DNA of 64,000 bases from Opitutaceae bacterium (GCA_016795545.1 JAEUGX010000054.1:1-64000); one strand, 5' to 3'. Shown: positions 34,662 through 43,659, numbered from the stretch's first letter. Numbers and translations are program-made. The notes: a model not told the origin generated them from the letters alone.

Positions 34662-35705
34662 ATGATCAAACTTGCCGTTTCGTTCCGGGCCGGCCCGGAG
34701 GTTCACGACGTCAGCGCCGATCCCGGGTTCCGCTGGACCCGCGACGAGGCCTGGGCCATCGACGCGCCGCCGGACGGCGAGCCTGAGCCGCGGCCCGAGG
34801 CGCGGTGGCCGGAGTCCGCGCCCCGCACGGGCGCCGGCGGCGCGGTCAGCCCGCGGATCGTCGCGCTGCCCGGCGGCTACCGCCTCTTCTACACGCAGCT
34901 GCTGCCGCGGCCGGGGTTTCCGGCGGGGGCGGCGGACTACGACAACGCCACTGCCCGCATCCTCAGCGCCTGGTCGATCGACGGCGCGGCCTGGGTGCCC
35001 GAGCCCGGGGTGCGGCTGGCGCCGGCGGAGGGCGGGGCGGGGGAGTTCCGCGTGGTGTCCTCGGAGGTGGTGCCGGTCATGGACGGCGGCCGCCGGCTGC
35101 GCATGTACTACGAGTGCTGCCCGGGCCCGCAGTCCGGGGCCAGCACGATCCGGTCGGCGGTTTCGGACGACGACGGGCGGCAGTGGCGGCCGGAGCCCGG
35201 CGTCCGTTTCGGCGACGGCCGGCACAACTACTCGGCGCCCCGGGTCGTGTTCCTGCCCGACGGCCGCTGCCGCCTCTTCTGCGGCCAGCGCGGCCGCGGC
35301 ATCGTGAGCGCGGTGTCCGCGGACGGGCTCGATTTTGTCCCGGAGCCCGGCGTCCGGCTCGGGCGCGCGCCGGAGCCCGGCCGCGGCAACGTCTTCGCGC
35401 CCGAGATCGTGCGGCTGCCGGACGGCTCGTGGGTGATGTACTACGCCGACTACGTCGCCGCCAACCGCGCCCACATCCTGCGGGCCACGTCGGACAACGC
35501 CCTGGACTGGCGTCCGGCGCCGACGCCGGTGCTGGTGCCGGGCGGGCGCTGGGACGCCGCCAAGTGCTCGGAGATGGGCCTGCTCGAGCGGCCGGCCGCG
35601 GCCGGAGGTGGGGGGCGCTTCCGGATGCTCTACGAAGGCTGCGACGGCACCGCTCGAGGCGAGCGGGGTGTCTGGCGCCTCCTCGGCGCCACGGCAGAGG
35701 CCTAG
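34662..35705 (+). CDS. Cytosolic beta-propeller protein (putative glycoside hydrolase or lectin-like)
   Basis: Protein of 347 aa without a signal peptide. Repeated strands such as RILSAWSIDGAAWVPEPGVRL, TIRSAVSDDDGRQWRPEPGVRF and VSAVSADGLDFVPEPGVRL repeat at intervals of about 60-70 residues and predict a five-bladed propeller related to exo-glycosidase families GH32/GH43 or sialidases. The SDDDG and SADG motifs look like Asp boxes. It follows the secreted propeller gene by 63 bp on the same strand. The reaction is unknown; the propeller fold is the secure part. Confidence 0.75.
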   Translation: MIKLAVSFRAGPEVHDVSADPGFRWTRDEAWAIDAPPDGEPEPRPEARWPESAPRTGAGGAVSPRIVALPGGYRLFYTQLLPRPGFPAGAADYDNATARILSAWSIDGAAWVPEPGVRLAPAEGGAGEFRVVSSEVVPVMDGGRRLRMYYECCPGPQSGASTIRSAVSDDDGRQWRPEPGVRFGDGRHNYSAPRVVFLPDGRCRLFCGQRGRGIVSAVSADGLDFVPEPGVRLGRAPEPGRGNVFAPEIVRLPDGSWVMYYADYVAANRAHILRATSDNALDWRPAPTPVLVPGGRWDAAKCSEMGLLERPAAAGGGGRFRMLYEGCDGTARGERGVWRLLGATAEA

Positions 35706-35862
35706 GCCCGGCTGGGACCCGGTTCATGGACAAGTCGCCTTACCACGATATGGCCTTTGACTTGCCGGTGGGGGGAATTTCCCTCGGATCCACTTTCGCC
35801 ATGTCCGCCATCCACTCCGAGATTCGATCGCGCGAGGCAATCCGGCCGTCGCGCTCCCGCCC

Positions 35863-36822
35863 ATGAAACCATTCTGGAGCCGGCTCCCTCCCGGCTTTCA
35901 TCACCGGCGGATCGAGGAGCGGGGCCTCGGCTTCCACTGCTTCGTCTGGCGCGGGCGGCAGCCCGGCCCGACGCTGCTGATGAACGGGTGCACCCACGGC
36001 GACGAGTACGAGGGGCCGATTTTCCTGCATGAGCTGGTGCGGACCTGGCGTCCGCGCCAGCTGCGCGGCACGGTCGTGGTGGTGCCGGTGCTCTACGAGG
36101 CCTCCTACCTGGCCGGCCGCTACGTCAGCCCGCTCGACGGGAAGAACCTCGCGCGGGTGTTTCCGGGCCGGCGAAACGGCTCGCCCACCGAGCGCCTCGC
36201 GCACCTGTTCCGCGAGCAGCTGATCCGGCACTCCGACTACTACGTCGATTTCCACAGCGCGGGCGCCGCCTACGAGATCCTGCCCTGGGTGGGCTACCTG
36301 ACCCGCGAACGCGAGGACGAGGTGCTCCGGCGGCAGCGGGTGATGGCGCAGTGCTTCGACCGGTACTGGTGCTGGGGCGCGCCGTACCTGGCCGGTCGCA
36401 CGATCAGCGCCGCGTACGAGCTGGACATCCCGGCCATCTACCTCGAGGGCAAGGGCAAGGGCGACGTGGCGGCATCGGACCTCGCGGCCATGCGCCGCGG
36501 GTGCGCGCGCCTGTTCGTCGCGCTCGGCCTGCTGCCCGGCCGGGTGCAGCTCCGGCCGCAGCGCGTGACCCGCGAGGGCGCGGTGGCGGAGGAGGCCTAC
36601 CTCGACTTTCAGCATGCCTCGCCCTGCGACGGCGCCCTCATGGCGATCGTCAAGGCCGGGGCGCGCCTGCGCAAGGGCCAGCAGGTCGGCATCGTGCAGC
36701 CGCTCGACGGCTCGCCGGCCCGCGTCGTCCGCGCCGAGCGAACCGGCCGGGTGATCTTTGCGCGCCGCCACCGCTTCCTGCGCAAGGGCGACGGCCTGGT
36801 CACCATCCTGCCCTGGCCCTGA
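35863..36822 (+). CDS. Succinylglutamate desuccinylase/aspartoacylase (AstE/DoeB-like) family protein, copy 2
   Basis: Zinc-dependent deacylase of 319 aa, a paralogue of the protein at 11619-12587 with matching starts (MKPFWSRLPPGF here, MKTSPGKPFWARLAPGK there). The metal site is His45-x-x-Glu48 (CTHGDEYEG) and His131 (VDFHSAG). The C-terminal barrel-sandwich segment (ARLRKGQQVGIVQPLDGSPARVV) is shared. It lies 31 bp upstream of a Rieske oxygenase on the same strand. The other copy sits beside a sarcosine-oxidase-like gene, so both copies are next to N-demethylation-type enzymes. It probably removes an acyl group from an amino acid. Confidence 0.88.
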   Translation: MKPFWSRLPPGFHHRRIEERGLGFHCFVWRGRQPGPTLLMNGCTHGDEYEGPIFLHELVRTWRPRQLRGTVVVVPVLYEASYLAGRYVSPLDGKNLARVFPGRRNGSPTERLAHLFREQLIRHSDYYVDFHSAGAAYEILPWVGYLTREREDEVLRRQRVMAQCFDRYWCWGAPYLAGRTISAAYELDIPAIYLEGKGKGDVAASDLAAMRRGCARLFVALGLLPGRVQLRPQRVTREGAVAEEAYLDFQHASPCDGALMAIVKAGARLRKGQQVGIVQPLDGSPARVVRAERTGRVIFARRHRFLRKGDGLVTILPWP

Positions 36823-36853
36823 GCGGGGCGACGGCCGGACTCTTTTCCCGACC

Positions 36854-38095
36854 ATGAATCTTCACCCTTCGGTTGCAGACACCGTTGCCGGCCTCCTCGA
36901 GGCGCACCGGCCCGGCTACTCGCTGGCGCGGGCGTTTTACGAGGATCCGGCCGTCTACGCGGCGGACCTCGACCGCGTCTTCCTGCGGACCTGGCATTAC
37001 GCCGGCCATGCGAGCCAGTGCGCGACGCCGGGCAGCTTCTTCCTCGACGAGTTCGCGGGTGATTCGATCATCGTCGTTCGCGGCCGCGACGAGCGGATCC
37101 GCGCGTTTCACAACGTCTGCCGGCACCGCGGCTCGCGGCTCGCCACCGAGGCTTCCGGCTGCGTGCGGGCGCTCACGTGCCCGTACCATGCGTGGACCTT
37201 CGGGCTCGACGGCCGCCTGCTGTCGGCCCCGGCGATGGGCGACGATTTCGATCCCGCCGGCTTTGGGCTCAAGGAGTGCGCGGTCCGGGTGATCGACGGC
37301 CTGATCCTCGTCTGCCCGGGCACGCCGCTGGATCCGCTCGATGACTTCGCCCGGGACCTCGAGCCGTTCATCCGCCCGTCCCGGCTCGAGCAGACCAAGG
37401 TGGCCGCGACCCTGCGCTGGCCGACCAAGGCCAACTGGAAGCTGGTCATGGAGAACTTCGCGGAGTGCTACCACTGCGGCCCGGCCCATCCCGAGTACTG
37501 CTCGGTCATGGCCCACGCGCGGAAGGACACGACCGGCAACCCGACGCTCACGGAGCAGTACAACCGCTTCGAGGACGAGTGGACGGCGCGCATGCGGGCG
37601 CAGGGAAAGATCACGGGCGGGGTCAACCGCCTCGAGGACCTGGGCTACCAGATCGTCCGCTTCCCGGTCGGCGAGGGCCGCTTGTCCCAGACGCGCGAGG
37701 GGCGCGCCGTGGCGCCGCTGCTCGGCGACTACCGCGAGTACGACGGCGGAGTCACCGGGGTGGGCCTGCGCCCCTCCTTCAATCTCTACGTCGACAACGA
37801 CCACGCCGTGATTCTCAGCTTCGTGCCGCACGGCCCGCTGCTCACCGACACGGTCATCACCTGGCTCGTGCGCGCGGACGCCCAGGAGGGCCGCGACTAC
37901 CAGGTGGACGACGTGACTTGGCTCTGGCGGGTGACCACCGACCAGGACAAGCGCATCGTCGAGGACAACCAGGCCGGCGTTTCCTCGCGCGCCTACGAGC
38001 CCGGACCCTATTCCCCCAAGGTGGAGGTGGGCCCGCCGCGGTTTCACCGCTGGTATTTCCGGCAGCTGGCCGAGGGCGTGCCGGCCGGGGCGTAA
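36854..38095 (+). CDS. Rieske non-heme iron oxygenase, alpha subunit (betaine/stachydrine demethylase-like)
   Basis: Ring-hydroxylase-type oxygenase of 413 aa. The Rieske [2Fe-2S] site is Cys89-x-His91 (NVCRHRGSR) and Cys109-x-x-His112 (TCPYHAWTF). The mononuclear iron site is in NFAECYHCGPAHPEY, with His207 and His212, and the Glu204 preceding them is the usual electron-transfer bridge residue. This ECYHCxxxHPE form is typical of oxygenases that demethylate quaternary amines such as glycine betaine, stachydrine and carnitine, rather than aromatic rings. No reductase gene is adjacent, so electrons must come from a partner elsewhere. It follows an AstE/DoeB-like deacylase by 31 bp. Confidence 0.92.
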   Translation: MNLHPSVADTVAGLLEAHRPGYSLARAFYEDPAVYAADLDRVFLRTWHYAGHASQCATPGSFFLDEFAGDSIIVVRGRDERIRAFHNVCRHRGSRLATEASGCVRALTCPYHAWTFGLDGRLLSAPAMGDDFDPAGFGLKECAVRVIDGLILVCPGTPLDPLDDFARDLEPFIRPSRLEQTKVAATLRWPTKANWKLVMENFAECYHCGPAHPEYCSVMAHARKDTTGNPTLTEQYNRFEDEWTARMRAQGKITGGVNRLEDLGYQIVRFPVGEGRLSQTREGRAVAPLLGDYREYDGGVTGVGLRPSFNLYVDNDHAVILSFVPHGPLLTDTVITWLVRADAQEGRDYQVDDVTWLWRVTTDQDKRIVEDNQAGVSSRAYEPGPYSPKVEVGPPRFHRWYFRQLAEGVPAGA

Positions 38096-38116
38096 GGCGG
38101 TCCGGCCCCCCGTCGG

Positions 38117-39283
38117 TCACACCGCGGACCAGCCGGGCTGCGGGGTGCGCAGCACCTCGGGCACACGCCCGGCGGCAAGCTGCGCGACCGCGCGGCCGGC
38201 GGCGGAAACCTCGTCGGCGGTGACGTGGGCCGTGAGTTCGAGGTCGAACACCGCCCGGCCGCCGCCGGGCAGCATGACGACCCGGCCCTCGCCGCGCTCG
38301 AAGCTGCGGGCGTTGGGGAAGTTCGTGCCCGGCTCGAGGCCGGTGACGTAGCCGTCGGCCAGCGGCGCCGGGTTTTTCCACAGGGTGAACCAGGGCAGCT
38401 GGCGCACGTCGTAGCCGAGGCTCACGCCGCGCCGGCCCGCGGCGTCGCACAACAGCGCCCGGGTGCGGTGCCCGGCGTCGGCTGCCAGCGTCAGGAAAAA
38501 GACCTCCTCGGGCAGCCCGGCCGTCGGCGCGGGGTAGCGGTCCCAGCCGTCGATCCGCCGCGCCGAGGCGGCGTCGCGCGGCGCCACCCGGAGCGCCGGC
38601 ACGTGGAGCCGGGCGCCCTCGCCGAGCAAGGGGGCGCCGAAGTTGATGTGGTAGAGCAGCTGCATGGGCGCCGGGGCCGTCGCGAGGTTCTCGATCTCGT
38701 CGTGGACGGTGAAGCCCGGCTGGCCGACCCGGGTCCGGATCGTCGAGGTCAGCCGCAGGTTGACGAAGAAGAACCGGACCTCGGCCACGACGCCGGTCAC
38801 CGCGATCTCGCCGGTGGCGCCGTCGACCGTCACCGTCACGTGCGACGCGGGCAGGTTGGCGATGCGGCCGTGCATCGGCAGCCACTGGCGGCTGACGGGG
38901 TCGATCTCGGACGCGCCGTTGCTCTGGAGGCCGCAGCGCACGAGCAGCTCGTCGAAGCCGTCGAGCCACCCGAGGCCGCCGGGCTCGCCGAGCGGCACGT
39001 GGCGCGGGTGGACCGGGCCGCGCACGGGCGACTCCCAGCCGATCGCCAGGTCGCCGCGCCGCGCCTTCCACACGCCCATGCCCCGGGTCGGGATGACGGT
39101 GAAGGCCAGCGTGCCGTTGTCGACGTGGATCAGGTCGACGCCGTCGCTCACGCCCCCGCGCAGGCTCTGGAGCCGGACGCGGTAGCCGCGGGCGGGACCA
39201 CCGACCGTGTCGGGGGTGATTTCAAGCGGCTCGGCCTGGAGGCCGGCCGGCACGTCGAGGAGGACTTGGGAGTAGAGGGCCAT
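38117..39283 (-). CDS. DUF4432 (aldose-epimerase-like) protein
   Basis: Protein of 388 aa of the galactose-mutarotase-like superfamily, DUF4432 branch. Family-like motifs are IPTRGMGVWKARRGDLAIGWESPV, MHGRIANLPA with a conserved His, MQLLYHINFGAPLL and KNPAPLADGYVTGLEPGTNFPNARSFE. Members are thought to bind carbohydrates in catabolic clusters; a mutarotase or isomerase activity is plausible but unproven. ATG 39283 (MALYSQVLLDV) is preferred over 39319, which would add an Ala-rich tail. It is convergent with the Rieske gene and divergent from the GH43/GH32-like gene at 39649. Confidence 0.88.
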   Translation of the reverse strand: MALYSQVLLDVPAGLQAEPLEITPDTVGGPARGYRVRLQSLRGGVSDGVDLIHVDNGTLAFTVIPTRGMGVWKARRGDLAIGWESPVRGPVHPRHVPLGEPGGLGWLDGFDELLVRCGLQSNGASEIDPVSRQWLPMHGRIANLPASHVTVTVDGATGEIAVTGVVAEVRFFFVNLRLTSTIRTRVGQPGFTVHDEIENLATAPAPMQLLYHINFGAPLLGEGARLHVPALRVAPRDAASARRIDGWDRYPAPTAGLPEEVFFLTLAADAGHRTRALLCDAAGRRGVSLGYDVRQLPWFTLWKNPAPLADGYVTGLEPGTNFPNARSFERGEGRVVMLPGGGRAVFDLELTAHVTADEVSAAGRAVAQLAAGRVPEVLRTPQPGWSAV

Positions 39284-39648
39284 GGCGGGAGCGGCGCCGC
39301 CACGGGCGGACGCGGGCATCCAGCAGACGGCGCTTTCGCCGGGCCGTAAAGACCGAATCGCCGGCGTCCCGGCGTTGACTTCGCTCCGCGTCCGCGGGAA
39401 CGTGACCCGGCCTCCCCGGGCCGTGCCGGCCCCATCCGCAGCCTCAACCGGAGTTCCCTATGCGCCTGGCCCGGCCTGACGCGCGCGTGCCGTCCGGCGG
39501 GCATTTCCCGTATGGCATTGATCAATCTGTCGATTCAAGGAGCGGCCGCGATCGGGTAGCCTGCTGCGGTCGGTCGCACGGCCTGACCTGCGCCGTGCTC
39601 CGTTCCCGTCTCCGCGGGCCGGCCCGGAGAACCTCCGACTTCCGCCAC
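39284..39648. other. Divergent intergenic region
   Basis: No gene is seen. The stretch carries promoters for the DUF4432 gene (minus) and the GH43/GH32-like gene (plus). One perfect 10-bp palindrome, ATTGATCAAT at 39517-39526, lies 123 bp upstream of the latter and could be a regulator site, though so short a palindrome may be chance. Confidence 0.35.
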
Positions 39649-41187
39649 ATGAAACCATCGCGAACGCTCCTTGCCCGGATGCTCGGGCTGCCCCTCCTCT
39701 GCCTGGTCCTGGGCGCTCCACTCGGCGCCATGATATTCCGGCCGGACAAGGGTTCGATGTGGGATCCGTCGGTGATCTGGCATGAGGGCAGGTATTATGC
39801 CTTCATGATGTACGACACCGAGGGGGACGACGCCTACTGCCTGCTCGCCACCTCCCGGGACGGCGTTCACTGGGAGAACGAGGGCACCATCGTCGACGAG
39901 CACGCGCGCGAGAACGGCGCGTCGTTTTTCAAATGTTTCGTGGCGAAGATCGGCGACAAGTTCATCATGAACCACGGCGTGGGCCGTTTCCAGGGCGGGC
40001 GGCAGCTGCCGCAGGACACGATGCGTTTCCACCAGTCGAAGGACCTGCGGCACTGGGAATACATCACGAGCACGCATCCCGATCCCCGCTGGTACCGCCG
40101 CGACCGCTGGGACCACATGTACATGCTGCCGAAGGAAGAGGGGCGGCCGGAGGCGGGTTTCTGGGGTTACGTGGTGGCGGTGCCCAAGGAGGGTTTCGAC
40201 CTGCCGGCCATGAAGCAGTCGGTCGACGGCCTGAGCTGGGAAGTGTTGCCGCCGGCGAAGACCGAGTGGGGCGACACGCCGCCGATCAACCACCTCGAGT
40301 ACGGCGGCTGCGAGCGGATCGGGGGCAAGTACTACCTGATCGGGGGGACCTTCCGGTACATGGGATCGCAGGGCTACAGCGTCTTCACCCTGGTCAGCGA
40401 CGGCCCGCGCGGCCCTTTCCGGCCCGATGCGGAGGCCTACCGGCTGTGCGGCACCACCGGCAAGCCCCTGACCTGGGCCGCGGCCTGGGTGCGCGGCAAC
40501 GGCGAGCTGCTCGTGAGCAATTACACCTCGATGGAACACGGCAAGCCGGCGCCCTGGTTGCTGCCGCTGCGCAAGCCGATCGTGGACGCGGCCGGCCACC
40601 TGCGCCTCGGCTGGTGGCCGGGCAACGAGGCGCTCAAGGGTGAGCGTCTCGCGCTCGGCCGCGGGGAAGTGGCGCTCGACGGCCGCGGCCGGTCCGGCCG
40701 CCCCGGGGTGGTGTATCTCGACCGGAACTTCGACCTCGGGCAGGGCGTGGTCATCGAGGGCACGATCCGGGCCCGGGCGGCCCCCGGCGGACCGGCGTCC
40801 GCGCGGCCGGCGGCGGGCTTCGTCATCGAGGAGCAGCCACGGCAGGCGATGGCCCTGCAGCTGGGGATTGGCTCGGCCGGGGACCGGGAGACGCACATCG
40901 GACGCCTGACGGACGACGCGGCCGGCGGGGCGGTCTTCGTCTCCGAGGACGTGACGGGCCAGGGCTGCGCCACGGTCAACGGGATCGACGACGGCCGGAC
41001 GCACACGTTCCGGCTGCTGTGCCGGCAGCGTATGTTCGAATTGTACGTCGACGACCTGCTGGTGCAGACCTACGTGTACCAGGCCGGCAGCGGAAGGTTG
41101 GGCTTCCTGGCGGACGGCAGTCAGGCCGAGTTCGCCGAACTGCGGGCTTGGGCGATGTCGTTCCCGGCGTCGGCGCCCGGCTCCTGA
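39649..41187 (+). CDS. Secreted GH43/GH32-like five-bladed propeller protein with C-terminal beta domain
   Basis: Exported protein of 512 aa with a signal peptide (MLGLPLLCLVLGAPLGA). The mature part begins with a blade containing WDPSVIWHEGRYYAFMMYDTEG (Asp39), where GH43/GH32 enzymes carry their nucleophile or base, then YCLLATSRDGVHWENEGTI and YRLCGTTGKPLTWAAAWV. The last ~140 residues form a GH32-C-like sandwich (VVIEGTIRARAAPG to FELYVDDLLVQTYVYQAGSGRLGFLADG). A glycoside-hydrolase activity on fructan- or arabinan-type chains is possible but not certain, since the second catalytic residue is not evident. It lacks the VDD marker of the other propeller proteins here. Confidence 0.8.
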   Translation: MKPSRTLLARMLGLPLLCLVLGAPLGAMIFRPDKGSMWDPSVIWHEGRYYAFMMYDTEGDDAYCLLATSRDGVHWENEGTIVDEHARENGASFFKCFVAKIGDKFIMNHGVGRFQGGRQLPQDTMRFHQSKDLRHWEYITSTHPDPRWYRRDRWDHMYMLPKEEGRPEAGFWGYVVAVPKEGFDLPAMKQSVDGLSWEVLPPAKTEWGDTPPINHLEYGGCERIGGKYYLIGGTFRYMGSQGYSVFTLVSDGPRGPFRPDAEAYRLCGTTGKPLTWAAAWVRGNGELLVSNYTSMEHGKPAPWLLPLRKPIVDAAGHLRLGWWPGNEALKGERLALGRGEVALDGRGRSGRPGVVYLDRNFDLGQGVVIEGTIRARAAPGGPASARPAAGFVIEEQPRQAMALQLGIGSAGDRETHIGRLTDDAAGGAVFVSEDVTGQGCATVNGIDDGRTHTFRLLCRQRMFELYVDDLLVQTYVYQAGSGRLGFLADGSQAEFAELRAWAMSFPASAPGS

Positions 41188-41560
41188 ACCGGTGGCGGGC
41201 GCCCGCTCGGCCATCAGCGCATGCAGTGGCGGGGATGATCGACGCGAACGTCCGATCCCTGCCCTCCCGGGCAGGGCTACGGGAAAGGGGGGCCGCGAGG
41301 CGAAAGGACGCTCGGGGCGGAAAGAGACGGAATCGGGAGAGACCAGCCGTTCCTTTTTGCGTCGCTTCCCGAACTTGGCGGTTCAGCCCTTCGTGCCCGG
41401 CCTGCCCGATTGCCTCGGGCACGCTCGTGCCGCAGAGGGCTGGGGTTGAGGGTGAAATCACCCGAGTCTGGCGGATTTTCCCGGCCCCTTTCGGGGCAGT
41501 TGTCCGGAAGTCCGGCTCGCGCTCAACTCTCCTCCTGCAACTCGCTACGGACTGAGCGGC
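41188..41560. other. Convergent intergenic region with strong hairpins
   Basis: No gene is seen between the convergent GH43/GH32-like and ABC-binding-protein genes. It holds two perfect inverted repeats: CCCTGCCC/GGGCAGGG (41257-41276, 4-nt loop) and CGTGCCCG/CGGGCACG (41392-41423, 16-nt loop). The first is part of a dispersed element also found at 63382-63415 and may serve as a bidirectional transcription barrier. No T-run follows. Confidence 0.5.
41257..41285 (+). repeat. REP-like hairpin element, copy 1
   Basis: A hairpin with 8-bp arms CCCTGCCC/GGGCAGGG followed by GCTACGG and a G/A-rich tail. The same sequence in reverse orientation, with a few changes, occurs at 63382-63415. The two lie in non-coding DNA downstream or between genes, a pattern typical of REP-type dispersed palindromes. 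Confidence 0.6.
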
Positions 41561-42535
41561 TCAGAAATCGAACTGGTCGATGTTGTCCCGGGTGAAGACG
41601 AAGGGCTGGCCGAGGAGGATGTTGTCGCCGCGGATCTCGAACGTCCCGAGCTTGCCGGCCCGGATGCTGGTCGAGCCGGGCTTCAGCTCGCCCTTGACCA
41701 GCGCCACGGCGCTGTAGACAGCGAGGTAGCCCAGGTCCTCGGTCTTCCACAGGACGACGCTGTCGGTCACGCCCTCGTGCACGTAGCGGCGGTTCTCGCT
41801 CGGCAGGCCGAGGCCGACGACCTTCACTCGGCCGACCTTGCCTGCCTGCTTGACGGCCTCGGCCGCGCCGGGCACGGCGGGTGAGCAGATGGCCAGGATG
41901 AGGTCGAGTCGGGGATGGGCGCTCATGAGCGCGGTGGCCTCGGCCTGGGCCCGGTCCTTGAGGTCGTCGCAGGGGCGGACCGCGACGAGGCGGATGCCGG
42001 GGTACTTGGCCGCGAGGCGCTCCTCGATGTGCTTCTGCCACTCGCGCTGGTTGCCCGCGGTCAGGGAGGCCACGATCAGGGCGAACTCCCCCTTGCCGCC
42101 CAGCAGGCGGCCGGCCTCGTCCATCAGCGTGTAGCCGATGCCCTGCGGGGTGGCCTGGTTGACGAAGAACGAACGAGCGTCCGGCATCGCGTCCGCGTCG
42201 TAGGTGATCACCTTGATCCCCTGCTTCTGCGCCTTGCGCAGCGCGGTGGAGATGGCCTCCTTGTTTTCCGCGGCGACGGCGATCACGTCGACGCCGAGCG
42301 TGATCCAGTTCTCGATGATCTCGTTCTGCCGGGCGGCGTTGGGGTCGGTCGGACCGTCGAAAAGAAACTCGATGCCCAGCTCGCGCGCCGCCTGCTCGGC
42401 CCCGGCCTTGCACGAGACGAAGTAGGCGTTGCCCTTGGATTTGGGCATCATGGCGACGAGGTAGGAGGCCGGAGCCGCCACGGCGGAGCCGAGGACGGCC
42501 GCCAGCGCGATTAGGGGAAGCAGGCGGGATTTCAT
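41561..42535 (-). CDS. Rhamnose-type sugar ABC transporter substrate-binding protein
   Basis: Periplasmic sugar-binding protein of 324 aa (Peripla_BP_4/RbsB superfamily) with a signal peptide (LLPLIALAAVLGSAVAA). Motifs are YLVAMMPKSKGNAYFVSCKAGAEQAARELG, LFDGPTDPNAARQNEIIENWITLGVDVIAVAA, KVITYDADAM and the C-terminal DNIDQFDF, resembling RhaS-type rhamnose-binding proteins. No ABC ATPase or permease gene is adjacent, so it must work with components encoded elsewhere. ATG 42535 gives the signal peptide. An AraC-type gene lies just upstream on the same strand, and a direct-repeat operator (42666-42693) lies between them. Confidence 0.88.
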   Translation of the reverse strand: MKSRLLPLIALAAVLGSAVAAPASYLVAMMPKSKGNAYFVSCKAGAEQAARELGIEFLFDGPTDPNAARQNEIIENWITLGVDVIAVAAENKEAISTALRKAQKQGIKVITYDADAMPDARSFFVNQATPQGIGYTLMDEAGRLLGGKGEFALIVASLTAGNQREWQKHIEERLAAKYPGIRLVAVRPCDDLKDRAQAEATALMSAHPRLDLILAICSPAVPGAAEAVKQAGKVGRVKVVGLGLPSENRRYVHEGVTDSVVLWKTEDLGYLAVYSAVALVKGELKPGSTSIRAGKLGTFEIRGDNILLGQPFVFTRDNIDQFDF

Positions 42536-42665
42536 CACGGAATGGAGTTGGGGGGAGGGGCGGAAGCAGCCGGGGCGCACGCCAGTGCGGCCGGTTGAGA
42601 ATACATGATTGGACAATCACACGCGCGGGCGCAACAGGAAGTTCTCAGAATGAGGAGGGCTCCAG

Positions 42666-42693
42666 AAAATGACAAAGGTATACAAAAAATGAC
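42666..42693. promoter_or_regulatory. Putative AraC-type operator (direct repeat)
   Basis: AAAATGAC occurs twice, at 42666-42673 and 42686-42693, exactly 20 bp apart, or two helical turns. Tandem direct repeats with this spacing are typical of AraC-family binding sites. The pair lies 131-158 bp upstream of the sugar-binding-protein gene and just beyond the end of the AraC gene, so the regulator probably acts here. Confidence 0.55.
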
Positions 42694-42733
42694 CTACCTT
42701 GTGGCCGATCCGCGGCTGGCCGGCGGAGGCCGG

Positions 42734-43540
42734 TCAGGCGGCGCGGGGCGCGGAGTTGACCTTGTGCCGCCAGGAGCCGGGCGTGACCCGGAAGTGGCGC
42801 TTGAAGGCGCGGGAGAAATCGGGGGCGGACTTGAACCCGCATTGTTCGGCGATCTGGTCGAGGGTGAGGCGGGAGCTCATGAGCAGCTTGGCGGCCTTCT
42901 GCATGCGCAGCTTGGTGAAGACGGCCTTCGGGCTGCGCCCGAGGCGCGCGTGGAAGTGGCGGCGCAGGTGGGTGGGGGAGACGTGGACGTTCTGCGCCAC
43001 CGCGCGGAGCGACGGAGCCTCCGCGAGGTGCGCGCTGTACCAGGTGAGGGCCTGCTCGACCCGGTCGCGGGCGACGTGAGAGTGCGGGTGCAGGGGTTTG
43101 GCCGCCAGGTGGTCGAGCGCGATCAGGGTCAGACGGAGCAGGACCTCCTCGTAGCGCAGCTCGCTCAGCAGTGTCGGGTGGCGGAACTCGCGGTCGATGG
43201 CGCGGGCGAGGGCGCGGATCTCCGCGAGCTGCGCGGGCGCCAGGTTCTTCGCCAGGCAGCCGCGGGCCTGGGCGGCGTGGCGCAGGATCTCCGGCACGTC
43301 GGCGAAATGAAACACGGCGCGGTCGCAGCGGCGGGTGCGCGCGTCGAGCACGTAGCGGGTCTGCGGGGGAATCACCCAGAAATTGGCCCGGCCCGCCTCG
43401 GCGGAGGAGGGCAGCGGCGGGTCGAAACGCGGCTGCAGCGAGCCGTCGAACAGGCAGAGCACGATCCAGTTGTAGCGCACGCACAGGGTGTCGGGGGCCG
43501 CCTTGAAGTCGCGGACGCCGTAGGCGAGGGATCGAAGCAT
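42734..43540 (-). CDS. AraC-family transcriptional regulator
   Basis: Regulator of 268 aa. The N-terminal ~150 residues are a cupin-like sensor (FWVIPPQTRYVLDARTRRCDRAVFHF) and the C-terminal ~100 residues hold the double helix-turn-helix: APSLRAVAQNVHVSPTHLRRHFHARLG and LTLDQIAEQCGFKSAPDFSRAFKRHFRVTPG. It probably senses a sugar and controls the binding-protein gene downstream and perhaps the divergent DapA-family gene at 43731. ATG 43540 is chosen over an in-frame TTG at 43576. An inverted repeat ATCCTA/TAGGAT (43625-43659) in the divergent region is a further candidate site. Confidence 0.92.
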   Translation of the reverse strand: MLRSLAYGVRDFKAAPDTLCVRYNWIVLCLFDGSLQPRFDPPLPSSAEAGRANFWVIPPQTRYVLDARTRRCDRAVFHFADVPEILRHAAQARGCLAKNLAPAQLAEIRALARAIDREFRHPTLLSELRYEEVLLRLTLIALDHLAAKPLHPHSHVARDRVEQALTWYSAHLAEAPSLRAVAQNVHVSPTHLRRHFHARLGRSPKAVFTKLRMQKAAKLLMSSRLTLDQIAEQCGFKSAPDFSRAFKRHFRVTPGSWRHKVNSAPRAA

Positions 43541-43624
43541 GGACGCGAGGGTGGCCGCCGATCCGGGGAAAGGCAAATCCGGCGGTGACGGGGATGGTTG
43601 AAAATGCCAAGAACGAGGGCGGTT

Positions 43625-43659
43625 ATCCTATTCCCAGGCCGCGGGACTTGGGGTAGGAT
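43625..43659. promoter_or_regulatory. Inverted repeat between the AraC gene and the DapA-family gene
   Basis: Arms ATCCTATTCCC and GGGGTAGGAT are inverted copies with mismatches, 72-106 bp upstream of the lyase start. The divergent region is only 190 bp long, so this could be a shared control site. The inner bases pair poorly, so confidence is low. Confidence 0.3.

Noticed and set aside
41561-42535. LacI-family regulator as an alternative for the sugar-binding protein
   Set aside because: It has a signal peptide and no helix-turn-helix at the N-terminus, so it is a periplasmic binding protein.
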